A DNA stretch of 64,000 nt, from the NCBI GenBank assembly GCA_020638975.1, contig JACKHN010000005.1:321460-385459 (forward strand). Direction: 5' to 3'. The notes under the pieces are model-generated. The model was given only the letters and a program-made list of their open reading frames with translations, had not been told where the DNA came from and searched no databases. This DNA comes from Planctomycetaceae bacterium (GTDB lineage: Bacteria > Planctomycetota > Planctomycetia > Pirellulales > Pirellulaceae). How positions within the stretch are numbered: position 1 is the first letter of the stretch; every line of letters begins with the position of its first letter. The translations under genes and the position numbers were made by a program. Positions 55,108-63,555 of the stretch are shown here, in pieces.

Positions 55108-55827
55108 ATGTTCAACGCCGCTGAGGTCAGGTCGAACGCGACTAAATCGTTCTACGATCGCATTAGCCATGCCTACGACGCTATTGCCGATGCCGGCGAA
55201 CATCGGGCTCGCGAGCGCGGCCTTGAAGCGTTGGCGGTGCAACCCGGCGAGCGAGTGCTGGAAATCGGATACGGTACTGGACATTCGCTTGTCGAACTCG
55301 CGAAAGCGGTTGGGGCAACGGGGCGTGTCTGTGGAGTCGACATCTCGACCGGGATGTACCAGGTAGCTCACCACCGGCTCGTCGCGATGGGGTTCGCCGA
55401 TGGACTGGATCGTCCGCAGCAACAGACAACTGACGCAGCGGGCTTTGACGAGCGAGTGCAGCTGAAGGTCGCGGAGACTCCGCCGCTGCCATATGAAAAG
55501 CATTCGTTTGATGTCGTGACGATGAGTTTTACGCTGGAATTGTTTCCCTTGGACGTTATCCCAGTTCTCTTGGCCGAAGTGCGGCGAGTGCTAAAGCCCG
55601 GCGGTCGATTCGGCACGGTGTCCATGTCAACCACACCGGCTGGGCAAACGGATAGTTTGCTGGAAAGAACTTACAAGTGGATGCATGAGCACTTTCCACA
55701 TATCGTCGATTGCCAGCCGATCGATGTGACACGTTATGTCACCGATGCGGGATTCCGTATTACACAGCACATTCTGCTGGAGATCTGGACGCTGCCCGTG
55801 GCTGTGGTGGTCGGCATTTCAGATTAA
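55108..55827 (+). CDS. Class I SAM-dependent methyltransferase (UbiE/COQ5-like)
   Basis: 239 residues. SAM-binding motif I is VLEIGYGTGHSLVEL, the acidic residue after beta-2 is in VCGVDISTGM, and motifs II/III are FDVVTMSFTLELFP and RVLKPGGRFGTVSM. This matches the UbiE/MenG-type methyltransferases. The methyl acceptor is unknown; a quinone or lipid is possible. ATG at 55108; a GTG at 55105 is adjacent. The Shine-Dalgarno is weak (AAAGG). Confidence 0.9.
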   Translation: MFNAAEVRSNATKSFYDRISHAYDAIADAGEHRARERGLEALAVQPGERVLEIGYGTGHSLVELAKAVGATGRVCGVDISTGMYQVAHHRLVAMGFADGLDRPQQQTTDAAGFDERVQLKVAETPPLPYEKHSFDVVTMSFTLELFPLDVIPVLLAEVRRVLKPGGRFGTVSMSTTPAGQTDSLLERTYKWMHEHFPHIVDCQPIDVTRYVTDAGFRITQHILLEIWTLPVAVVVGISD

Positions 55828-56053
55828 GAGAGTGATCCGAGCTGAGGCTGATTGTTCGCCATCCGATCACAAACTGATCGCTTCGATCAGAAGTTCCTCG
55901 GCAAGCCCCAACTGCAACTCATCGTCGTCGGGAAAACGCTTCGTGCTATGTGTTTGGCACGCCAACTGCGACACCGGGGCAACGGCGATCTGATGGTTGT
56001 TTTTGACAATGTGTACTGGCTGTGGAAGCGGCCCCATCACGAGGAGTGGTTAC

Positions 56054-56614
56054 ATGACGACTGACATCTTTCGCACTCGAGAGCAAGCGTTGGAGTATGA
56101 GTTCTTCCACAAGGTAGACGACGAATTGTGGGAAGACTTGCGGCACAAATTGGATTTAGAGGATCGTCGCCATGCCTTGGCGGATGCGACAGGGATTACC
56201 GATGAAGATGTGTTGACTGAACTGGTCGAGTTAGATCTAAATAGCGAAACGCTCTTCGCGCTGCTTCTGTTTCCGTTGGTATGGGTCGCCTGGGCCGACG
56301 GTTGTATCGACACCCATGAACGGCAGATGGTTCTGAAAGCCGCCACCGAAGCTGGGCATGATCCTGATTCAGCGAGTTATCACCTCATCGAAACATGGCT
56401 CGATCACGAGCCTAATGAGACGATTCAAACTGCCTGGAAGGATTACGTCCGAGTGATCTGCGGGCGACTTTCTACGGAGGCAAGAAGAGCGATGCGTCGT
56501 GATACGCTTCGACGAGTTCGCGAGCTAGCCGATAGCATTTGCTATCGCTTTGGGCTTGATCGAGTCGAGTTGGCCCAGGACGCCGTGCTTCATCAGATTG
56601 CTGCGGCAATGTAA
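56054..56614 (+). CDS. TerB-like domain protein
   Basis: 186 residues. GGAG lies 7 nt before the ATG at 56054. The central helices contain the acidic TerB/DjlA-like box WVAWADGCIDTHERQMVLKAA (shown here at about residues 75-95), which in TerB is thought to bind metal. The N-terminal part is acidic and helical (LWEDLRHKLDLEDRRHALAD). TerB-type domains occur in stress and envelope-associated systems; no other ter gene is near. The gene is convergent with the sigma-54 regulator, separated by a family A palindrome. The 226 bp between the methyltransferase and this start holds no supported gene. Confidence 0.75.
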   Translation: MTTDIFRTREQALEYEFFHKVDDELWEDLRHKLDLEDRRHALADATGITDEDVLTELVELDLNSETLFALLLFPLVWVAWADGCIDTHERQMVLKAATEAGHDPDSASYHLIETWLDHEPNETIQTAWKDYVRVICGRLSTEARRAMRRDTLRRVRELADSICYRFGLDRVELAQDAVLHQIAAAM

Positions 56615-56645
56615 GGATCGGCTTAACAATAAGTTCTTCTTTTGC

Positions 56646-56699
56646 GTAGGGTCCGCTGTGCGGACCTCCGGGATTCCTGGTCCGCACTGCGGACCCTAC
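56646..56699. repeat. Palindromic repeat, family A copy 2 (21-bp arms)
   Basis: Arms 56646-56666 and 56679-56699 pair with one mismatch around a 12-nt loop. The arm sequence (GTAGGGTCCGC...) matches the repeat at 8632-8689, with a different loop sequence of the same length. It lies between convergent genes, where it could help terminate both transcripts. Confidence 0.85.
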
Positions 56700-56769
56700 T
56701 CTTGAAATGCCTAAGCTATTTCTGAGTTGTTCCTAAGTCGATCGTCGCGCGGTGCTGACACGTCAAAGA

Positions 56770-56807
56770 TTTCTCAATTCCCTCAACGTTTCTCAATTCC
56801 CTCAACG
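56770..56807. repeat. Tandem 19-bp direct duplication across the regulator stop codon
   Basis: Units 56770-56788 and 56789-56807 are identical (TTTCTCAATTCCCTCAACG). The stop codon of the minus-strand sigma-54 regulator (56802-56804) lies inside the second unit, so the last few codons and the 3' flank derive from the duplication. Probably a recent slippage event. Confidence 0.8.
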
Positions 56808-58271
56808 ATCGTTCGCCGAGTCGGAAGACTTCTCTTCCAGTGTTGCCGAGCGTTCGATCGACATGCCCAGTGCTTCGAGGCGTGCGCGGAGGGTCGTGCG
56901 GGTGATTCCAAGTCGTTTGGCGGCTTGTGTCAAATTGCCATCCGTGTATTTGAGGACTTCCGTGAAGATCTCGCGTTCGGCCAATCCAATCAATTCGCGG
57001 TGGATGTCCATTGAACCGGACTGCAAATGTTGTTTGGTAAGTTGGGCGAATCCTGGTTCTTGTGCGATCCCTTCTTGTGTTGCGATCATTGCCGTCGGTG
57101 CATGCAAGAAGTCCGGGAGGAATGCAGGAACGATGACGGGACTGGTGGCTTCCAGCAACGCGTGCTTCACGACGCTTTGAAGTTCCCGAACATTTCCCGG
57201 CCATTGGTATCGCATGAGCAAGTCCATTGCCGCCGGTGCAATTCCGGTGACTTGCTTGTCCAACTCACGAGCGAAACGCCGGAGGAAGTGTTGCGTCAGC
57301 AAGCGTATGTCGTCGCCCCGTTCCCGTAATGGCGGTAAATGAATTGAGTATACATTCAGACGATAAAACAAATCGCTACGGAATTGCTTGGCTTCGATCG
57401 CCGCCTTGAGATCGCTGTTCGTGGCCGCAATCAGCCGTGTATTAGTCCGGACGGTCTCGATACCACCCACTCGCTCGAAGGTCTGGTCCTGCAGCACGCG
57501 CAGGATCTTCGTCTGCATCAGCGGCGTCATGTCACCGATTTCGTCGAGCAGCAACGTCCCGTCATTGCACAACTCGAACTTGCCGATCCGTTTGTGATCC
57601 GCTCCGGTGAAAGATCCTTTTTCGTGTCCAAACAGCTCGCTTTCGAGGAGTTGTTCTGGAATTGCAGCACAGTTGATGGCGAGAAAGCGTCCCTTGGACC
57701 GGGAACTGTAGTGATAGATCGCCCGCGCGATCACTTCCTTGCCTGTACCGCTTTCGCCCAAAATCAACACAGTAACGTCCTGCCGCGCGACGCGTCCGAT
57801 CGATCGATAAACTTCCTGCATCGCGGGGCATTGGCCAATCAACAGATCGGTGGTTCCATCATCTGGTTCTTCATGGGAGTGATCTTCGGGGATGACGGCG
57901 GGCACGCGAGTCATGCGGCTAGTTTCGGTCGCGTTTTCGACGATGGGAATCAATACATCCGGATCGAGAGGCTTGAGAACGTACTCGAATGCGCCTCGCT
58001 GCATGGCTTCGATGGCAGTCCCTGCCGTCCCGTGGCCGGTCATCAGAATGATGGGGATCTTGGGGTCAATGCGATGAAGTTTCTCGAACAATTCCATCCC
58101 CGACATTTCGGGCAAGCGAATATCACACAGCACGACGTCGGGCGTGGCCTCGAGAAATGCGTTGATCCCGAGTTGGGCGCTGTTGCAAGTTGTGACGTCG
58201 TATGCGGGGAACGCCAGCTTGATGGTGTCTAAAATGAGAGGTTCGTCGTCGATCACCAATAAGCTAGGCAT
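56802..58271 (-). CDS. Sigma-54-dependent response regulator (NtrC family)
   Basis: 489 residues. Receiver domain about 1-120 with phospho-acceptor Asp near 52 (VVLCDIRLPEMSG). AAA+ domain about 150-385: Walker A GESGTGKE, sigma-54 contact loop GSFTGA (a variant of GAFTGA), Walker B TLLLDEIGDM, and the arginine finger region FRSDLFYRLNVYSI. A Fis-type helix-turn-helix near 440-475 (LTQAAKRLGITRTTLRARL) binds DNA. It would activate sigma-54 promoters in response to the partner kinase, whose stop codon directly abuts the start here (58272/58271). Target genes are not identified; BON, csrA and Usp genes on the other side are candidates only by proximity. Confidence 0.96.
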   Translation of the reverse strand: MPSLLVIDDEPLILDTIKLAFPAYDVTTCNSAQLGINAFLEATPDVVLCDIRLPEMSGMELFEKLHRIDPKIPIILMTGHGTAGTAIEAMQRGAFEYVLKPLDPDVLIPIVENATETSRMTRVPAVIPEDHSHEEPDDGTTDLLIGQCPAMQEVYRSIGRVARQDVTVLILGESGTGKEVIARAIYHYSSRSKGRFLAINCAAIPEQLLESELFGHEKGSFTGADHKRIGKFELCNDGTLLLDEIGDMTPLMQTKILRVLQDQTFERVGGIETVRTNTRLIAATNSDLKAAIEAKQFRSDLFYRLNVYSIHLPPLRERGDDIRLLTQHFLRRFARELDKQVTGIAPAAMDLLMRYQWPGNVRELQSVVKHALLEATSPVIVPAFLPDFLHAPTAMIATQEGIAQEPGFAQLTKQHLQSGSMDIHRELIGLAEREIFTEVLKYTDGNLTQAAKRLGITRTTLRARLEALGMSIERSATLEEKSSDSANDR

Positions 58272-60824
58272 CTAATCTGACTCCGGGTGCAACTTTTCGT
58301 CCAACACGTTTCGTATTAACCGCAACAATTGCTCGTCCGAGTAGGGCTTTGGTAAGAAGCCTTGTACGTCGTTCATCCGCCCCCCCTCATCACTCGGACG
58401 TCGGAAGCCGCTGCTGGCGATGACTCGAACACTGGGGTTGATGTCTCGCAGGCGGTCTTTTGTAGCAAAACCATCTATCCCTGGCATCATCATGTCGAGT
58501 ATGACCAAGTCGATCGTGTCGGCCTTCTCTCGGTACACAGCCACGGCTTCGGCTCCGCCAGCAGCAGTATTGACTTGATAACCAGCGGCTTCGAGCGTCG
58601 CACGCGTCGTTTCCACAATCAAGGGTTCATCGTCCACAAGCAGAATCATTTCTCCGTTGCCTGCGGACGAACTGCCGATCTCGGTCGAGTCACGGGGCCC
58701 AAGCTCTTGTTCCGTCGCCGGCAACAAGATGGTGAACGTAGTGCCCTGCCCCGGTTCACTCGAAACTGTGATATCACCGCCGTGAGTACGTACGATTCCC
58801 AGCGACGTCGCCAACCCCAGTCCGGTCCCATTTCCTTGCTCCTTGGTTGTGAAGAAAGGATCGAAAATGCGGTCGATGATGCTGCGCGGGATGCCAGTGC
58901 CGGTGTCATGGACGGTAATTAAGACGTGCGGACCGGCTTGCAGATCATCGCCCCGTTCGTTTTGCGAAGGCTCGACTTGGAAGTTTGCCGCCCTCAATTC
59001 TAGTCGTCCGCCGTCGGGCATGGCGTCGCGAGCGTTGATCGCCAAATTCAGTATCACCTGCGAGAGTTCTGTGGCGTCGCCGCTGACTGCGTACAAGTCG
59101 TCGCTGCAATCCACTTGCAATTCGATGGTCATCGGCAAGGTGTGTCTGAGAATGTCCTCGGCTTCGCGAAGTATCTCGTGTACGTCGATTCTTTCTTGGA
59201 CGCCCGCCTCACCTCCGGCAAAGGCCAAGAGTTTTTTGATCATTTGGGCACCCCGATCCGCACTGGCGACAATTGTGTCGGCAAGTCGCTCGCGATTGCT
59301 GTCCGCGCGTTTGAGGAGCTTGCCACCCATCAGGATTGGCGTCAGGACGTTGTTCAGATCGTGGGCAATGCCACCGGCGAGGACGCCGATACTTTCCAGT
59401 CGTTGCGAGCGGCGCTCGTTCGCTTCCCGGAGCTTTCGCGAAGTGATGTCGAAGTTGATGATTAGCTGTGCGGCAGGCTCGCCCGCTTCATCGCGGATTA
59501 ATGAACGGCGATGCTCGATCATCATCGCGCGGCCATCCTTGTCGACGGTCGACAGTTCCGTCGAGTACACGCCTTGCTCCAGCACCAAGCGTCGTCCCGC
59601 TTCCCAAGAACTGCGTTGCTTGGCGAACAAGACTTCGGCGACATTCTGGCCAATCGCCTGCTCGTCCGACAGCCCATACAGCAATTGTGAACCACGATTC
59701 CAAAAGAGAATTCGATCGTTCATATCGCACAGCAGGATTGCGTCACGCACCTGATTGAGCATCTCAGCCTGCTGGCGGAGTTTAGCTCGCGTGGCCTTCG
59801 ACTCGCTAAGGTCGTGAAACCGCAACGTTACAAACTGCTTGCCTCCCACGACGATTCGCATGGAAGTGTACTCGCAGGGGAACTCTGTTCCATCACTTCG
59901 TACCGCCACACGATCCGAGTAAAAGCGTTTGGTCTCCATAGATTCGAAGAAGTCGCGAAGTTCAGCAGTGACGACGTCGTGAAATCGTAACGGTATGAAA
60001 GTCAGCAACGAATCATGGACGGACTCTTCTGCATCGCAAAGATACATCTTCGCCGCTGCTGGGTTCATCAAGTGAACCGAGAGGTTCTCGGTGAACATGA
60101 TGATTCCATCAGGAGCCGAGTTGAAAATCGCGGCAAGTTCGGCCTCGCTGGAACGCATCACCGCTTCTGCCTGGTCGCGTTTCCTTCGATCGACGAGGGC
60201 GACAAGGCCGGTCAGGACGAACAGCATCAAGGCCAGCACATTGCCCGAGATGATAAAGCTCTCGGAAAGAGCCGCCAACGCTTCGGCGTCTTCTTCGCGT
60301 TTGGCAAGTATTTGAGCCTCGGCGTCCAGGATCTCTGTCACGACTCCGTCGATCTCCTCCATGAGTTTCTTTCCTCGCCCGGAAACCACAATCTGCAGGG
60401 CTTCGGCATTGAGGGGCGTTCCTGGGGGGGTGTTCCGGAGGTTGATCCCCTCTAGGAGGATGCCTTGTCTTTGGTGGAAGAGCGCTTCCAGTTCATCGAC
60501 ATGGCGATGCTGATCGTCATTGTCTGCCGTTAAGCTCCGCAGGAGCTCGAACCCCCCTTCCGCCCTGTCGCGACCCTCGAAATACGAATCTAAATAAGTC
60601 GGGTCTCCGGTCAACAGATACTCCCGTTGCCCCGTTTCCATGTCTTTAATCCAGGAAAGCAATCTGCGCGTCTCTTCGCGGACCTCGTACGAATGGGCGG
60701 CACTCGTCTCACCTTGACGCACGGCAACTGTATTCTGATAGGTCACGACGCCGAAAGTAGCGACCACGACGGAAGCGAGGATGATCGCGAGGGTGATCCA
60801 ATTGGTCGGTTTTCGGTACGGCAT
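58272..60824 (-). CDS. CHASE3/PAS hybrid sensor histidine kinase
   Basis: 850 residues. Transmembrane segment 1 (ITLAIILASVVVATFGVV), an extracytoplasmic CHASE3 domain (about 35-175, TGQREYLLTGDPTYLDSYFE), and transmembrane segment 2 (SGNVLALMLFVLTGLVALV). Two PAS domains (about 225-345 and 355-470). HisKA has His near 488 in GIAHDLNNVLTP, HATPase has GNGTGLGLATSLG, and the C-terminal receiver has Asp near 776 (LVILDMMMPGIDG). Membrane-bound hybrid kinase that should phosphorylate the sigma-54 regulator encoded immediately downstream. ATG at 60824 was chosen; a TTG at 60860 has no better support. The stimulus is unknown; CHASE3 often senses small extracytoplasmic signals. Confidence 0.94.
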   Translation of the reverse strand: MPYRKPTNWITLAIILASVVVATFGVVTYQNTVAVRQGETSAAHSYEVREETRRLLSWIKDMETGQREYLLTGDPTYLDSYFEGRDRAEGGFELLRSLTADNDDQHRHVDELEALFHQRQGILLEGINLRNTPPGTPLNAEALQIVVSGRGKKLMEEIDGVVTEILDAEAQILAKREEDAEALAALSESFIISGNVLALMLFVLTGLVALVDRRKRDQAEAVMRSSEAELAAIFNSAPDGIIMFTENLSVHLMNPAAAKMYLCDAEESVHDSLLTFIPLRFHDVVTAELRDFFESMETKRFYSDRVAVRSDGTEFPCEYTSMRIVVGGKQFVTLRFHDLSESKATRAKLRQQAEMLNQVRDAILLCDMNDRILFWNRGSQLLYGLSDEQAIGQNVAEVLFAKQRSSWEAGRRLVLEQGVYSTELSTVDKDGRAMMIEHRRSLIRDEAGEPAAQLIINFDITSRKLREANERRSQRLESIGVLAGGIAHDLNNVLTPILMGGKLLKRADSNRERLADTIVASADRGAQMIKKLLAFAGGEAGVQERIDVHEILREAEDILRHTLPMTIELQVDCSDDLYAVSGDATELSQVILNLAINARDAMPDGGRLELRAANFQVEPSQNERGDDLQAGPHVLITVHDTGTGIPRSIIDRIFDPFFTTKEQGNGTGLGLATSLGIVRTHGGDITVSSEPGQGTTFTILLPATEQELGPRDSTEIGSSSAGNGEMILLVDDEPLIVETTRATLEAAGYQVNTAAGGAEAVAVYREKADTIDLVILDMMMPGIDGFATKDRLRDINPSVRVIASSGFRRPSDEGGRMNDVQGFLPKPYSDEQLLRLIRNVLDEKLHPESD

Positions 60825-61085
60825 TGTTTTGCTCGCGCATGCTGAACAAAAAGTCGTCAACCGGACAGAATCTGCCCGTTCGCGTCACGCCACTCAGCGC
60901 TCGGCGATCTTCATCTGCAATTCTAGTCGTCCAGCGAACGCTCTGAAATCAGCGCCATGAGCTTCCAATTGCACAACCAGCGATGTTCCGCCGATCCGGT
61001 CGATTTGCTGGCACAAATACTGCATAGAGTAGTTTCACAAAGCGCGACCATGTAACAGCTAGCTCTCCGGGGGAGCGGACTTACC

Positions 61086-61529
61086 ATGCATTCCAGCGAC
61101 GAACTTACGAAACAAGTTCAGCGTGTTTATCGGGCGACTGAAAATTCGTGGAACGGGTGCGATTGGCCGACAAACTTCGGGACAAGGGGATTGAACTTGG
61201 GAGGGTTGAAGTCGAAGCAGACGCGTCTTTTAAAGGAGGCGACGTCCGGAGCAGAGTCTCAGGCGTGGGATGAAGCCACAATCTGGCTGGAGCAAGTCGA
61301 GGCCGACGCTCGCCGAGCGCGTTCTGCGGCCTCTGTGGCAGTTGAACTGATCGAGCAGCAAGACCTGGCGATGGCTTTGGTACGAATCACGGAAGCCTGC
61401 GAGTTGGAGTCGCAGTACCACCAAAATCTAGCTTGGGGGCCGCTTCGAGACTTGATCTCGTACCGGTCCCACGACGGCCGCATGTATCGGTGCCTGCTGC
61501 CAACTTCTCGAAACGACTTAGGGGCGTGA
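61086..61529 (+). CDS. Hypothetical helical protein
   Basis: 147 residues, cytoplasmic, no family recognised. GGGGAG lies about 10 nt before the ATG. The C-terminal two thirds are predicted helical and Ala/Glu-rich (TIWLEQVEADARRARSAAS, then LIEQQDLAMALVRITEACEL). The frame is well separated from neighbours and precedes the BON gene by 37 bp, so both are probably one transcript. Confidence 0.65.
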   Translation: MHSSDELTKQVQRVYRATENSWNGCDWPTNFGTRGLNLGGLKSKQTRLLKEATSGAESQAWDEATIWLEQVEADARRARSAASVAVELIEQQDLAMALVRITEACELESQYHQNLAWGPLRDLISYRSHDGRMYRCLLPTSRNDLGA

Positions 61530-61566
61530 TTCGAGGGATACTTAACGGTTTGGAAGGATCTAGCTG

Positions 61567-61833
61567 ATGAAGCCTCTTGAGCGTCACGAATCGCGGCTCC
61601 CCAGCCCTGTGTATGAAGCACGGCGCTGTTTGGAGCAGGACTTACACTTTCACAATCGAAGCCAAACAATCACGATCGAACCATCCGAGGACGGCATTAT
61701 CCTGACGGGGACTGTGCCAACCTACTACTTAAAACAGATGCTGCAAGAGGTTCTCAGACCGCTTCACTTCAGGGTCGAAAACCATGTCCATGTCGTTTCT
61801 GCAACGGGGCTAAGCGACATCGACGCACGCTGA
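61567..61833 (+). CDS. BON-domain-like small protein
   Basis: 88 residues. GGAAGGA lies 8 nt before the ATG. The core IIEPSEDG-type strand followed by GIILTGTVPTYYLKQMLQEV matches a single BON domain, which is found in osmotic- and envelope-stress proteins and binds phospholipid or other ligands. No signal peptide, so it is cytoplasmic. It sits in a run of plus-strand genes with csrA, a universal stress protein and DUF1003, which suggests a stress-response role. Confidence 0.75.
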   Translation: MKPLERHESRLPSPVYEARRCLEQDLHFHNRSQTITIEPSEDGIILTGTVPTYYLKQMLQEVLRPLHFRVENHVHVVSATGLSDIDAR

Positions 61834-62118
61834 TCCCCGTTCGTGTTGTGCTAGCTTGCCTCGGGGCAATTTGCGACGCTGCGCAATGAGCGTCGTGGCA
61901 TCCTACCACGACGCTTCCCACAACGCGGCGCCTGCTCAGGGTTCACCAAAGTCATTCGACATAATGCTATGGCAACGCGACAGGCGACACCGGTTTGTCG
62001 GTTGTCGACCGGAGCAGCAACTTTCTTCAACCGAATTCTCTACCGGCACGGCAAATGCTTCTAACGCGATGCCAGCCAACTCGGTCAATGTCCCAACGGT
62101 TCATGGAGGGAACATAGG

Positions 62119-62313
62119 ATGTTAGTACTCAGCCGGAAAATATCAGAGCGGATCGTTATCGGGAAAGACGTCGTCATTACAGTTTCACAGATTCGCGGCA
62201 ACCGCGTGCAACTTGCCATCGAAGCGCCGCAAGAAGTTCACGTTTTGCGGGGAGAACTGGACGCCTTCCGTGAGGAACCATCGGTGGCGCTGAAAGCGGA
62301 CGTCGCCGTGTAA
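62119..62313 (+). CDS. csrA: Carbon storage regulator, translational repressor/activator
   Basis: 64 residues. Starts MLVLSRKISERIVIGKDV, the hallmark of CsrA/RsmA. CsrA dimers bind GGA in mRNA leader hairpins through residues in the first strand and near the conserved Arg (here VHVLRGEL, Arg44). GGAGG lies upstream of the ATG at 62119. The 3' end carries a near-perfect palindrome (62348-62404) that could act as terminator. It stands apart from flagellar genes here, in a cluster of stress-type genes. Confidence 0.95.
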   Translation: MLVLSRKISERIVIGKDVVITVSQIRGNRVQLAIEAPQEVHVLRGELDAFREEPSVALKADVAV

Positions 62314-62664
62314 GCATCACTCGTGAAATAACTGACGGTGTTTCGACGTGGGATAGGCTTCTAGCCTGTCGAATTGCCGCTGACAGGCTGGAAGCCTATC
62401 CCACTAATAACGCGAGCGTTGCTAACGGGAAAGTGGATGCGGTTCTATTCTTACTTTGAATGGCGCATGAAGAAATCGACAAAGATGGCACAGCGATCGC
62501 TCGGGGGATTTCGATAACACCCGATCGGTTGTCCAAGAACTTGAACGCCGCACAATGCAAAGTTTGTCCGACCCGAATCCATCGCGACTGGCGAGCTGCC
62601 TTTGGCAAACAAGGCCGCAGCCACTTGGCGCCAGCCTTAAGGACTGACGAAAGGAGCGTTGCGT
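62314..62664. other. Intergenic stretch between csrA and the Usp gene
   Basis: 351 bp. It holds the palindrome at 62348-62404 and about 260 bp without a recognisable gene; short frames on both strands are unsupported. A strong AAAGGAG Shine-Dalgarno for the Usp gene is at its right end. Confidence 0.55.
62348..62404. repeat. Palindrome downstream of csrA (23-bp arms)
   Basis: Arms 62348-62370 and 62382-62404 pair with a single mismatch (a G-U pair in RNA) around an 11-nt loop. Each arm contains its own small hairpin (AGGCT/AGCCT). It begins 35 bp after the csrA stop, so it is well placed to stop or stabilise the transcript, but no U-run follows. Confidence 0.82.
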
Positions 62665-63222
62665 ATGTACCTTGAGGTAAAACATATCTGCGTGCCGACT
62701 GACTTTAGTGAGGCAGCGGACCATGCTGTCCACTATGGAGCGGCGTTGGCGCATCATCATCAAGCGGACTTACATCTGTTGCATGTTCTCGAGCATGCTG
62801 CGGGTTTGGTGCATCATCCAGATTTTACCGCTCAAGGAGAAGTTGGGCGTGCCTACTTCCGCACGTTGGATGAAAGAGCAGGTACTGCTGCGGAGGCACA
62901 GGCTGGCGAAGGCGTTGACCAAGCCACCCATCGCTTTCTCAAGACATTGGAACGCGGGGCAACGAAACAACTTGACGTCGTCGGGAAAGATTGGTGGGCA
63001 GGGTTGAAGGTTCATCGCTCCGTGCGCTTTGGCCATCCCGTCGAAGAGATCTGTCACTATGCGAACAAAAAGGGAGTAGACTTGATCGTCATGGGCACGC
63101 ATGGCCGTAGTGGTCTGGTACAGATTCTGTTGGGGAGTGTCGCCGAACGCGTCTTGCGGATCAGCCCCTGCCCCGTCCTCGTCGTCCGACACCCCGATCA
63201 TGAATATCTACTCATCGATTAA
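62665..63222 (+). CDS. Universal stress protein (UspA family)
   Basis: 185 residues. AAAGGAG lies 8 nt before the ATG at 62665. Two halves of the Usp fold are joined by a longer Glu/Ala-rich insert (about residues 55-100). Strand 1 is HICVPTDFSEAADHAVHYG, and the ATP-binding G-x2-G-x9-G(S/T) motif is seen as GTHGRSGLVQILLGS near residue 150, so it is predicted to bind ATP. C-terminal CPVLVVRHPDHEY completes the domain. Located beside csrA and a DUF1003 gene. Confidence 0.94.
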   Translation: MYLEVKHICVPTDFSEAADHAVHYGAALAHHHQADLHLLHVLEHAAGLVHHPDFTAQGEVGRAYFRTLDERAGTAAEAQAGEGVDQATHRFLKTLERGATKQLDVVGKDWWAGLKVHRSVRFGHPVEEICHYANKKGVDLIVMGTHGRSGLVQILLGSVAERVLRISPCPVLVVRHPDHEYLLID

Positions 63223-63555
63223 TCGCCTGGCGTTGCGATTGTAGGAGTCGTAGCGAAAATCGTGAGACTTCCGGAAGACAATGACGGACCCTTTAAGGCG
63301 ATTCTCTTTCACGCTTCTGATGCTGGCAGCCTTGATTGGGGCGGGTGTGTGGGGGCAGACGCATATCGGCTATCGGCTTACTTGACGACGAAGTTCATCG
63401 ACAGGTGGGCCATTCCCCTCAGCTACTGTTCGACGGGCACGTCCTCCATGCTCGCGCACCGCCCCTGATTGAGAGTCGCACTTGGACAATTCGCTGCGAA
63501 TTGCTTAGATGAGGCGATTCACCTTGCAGCACGTGAGATTTGAGGAACTAACACC
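63223..63555. other. Intergenic stretch with a possible micro-ORF
   Basis: 333 bp. Apart from the candidate 34-codon frame at 63281-63385, nothing is recognisable. The right end carries GAGGA for the DUF1003 gene. Confidence 0.5.
63281..63385 (+). CDS. Possible 34-residue single-span membrane peptide
   Basis: The frame begins with a basic stretch (DPLRRF) followed by one hydrophobic span (FTLLMLAALIGAGVWG) and ends at a TGA. This positive-inside pattern is what a small membrane protein, or the broken N-terminus of a larger one, would show. The Shine-Dalgarno is weak (GGAAG close to the ATG). Low confidence. Confidence 0.25.
   Translation: MTDPLRRFSFTLLMLAALIGAGVWGQTHIGYRLT

Noticed and set aside
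61856..62125. 89-residue plus-strand frame before csrA
   Set aside because: Overlaps the csrA start, no Shine-Dalgarno, and composition unlike a protein; treated as the csrA leader.
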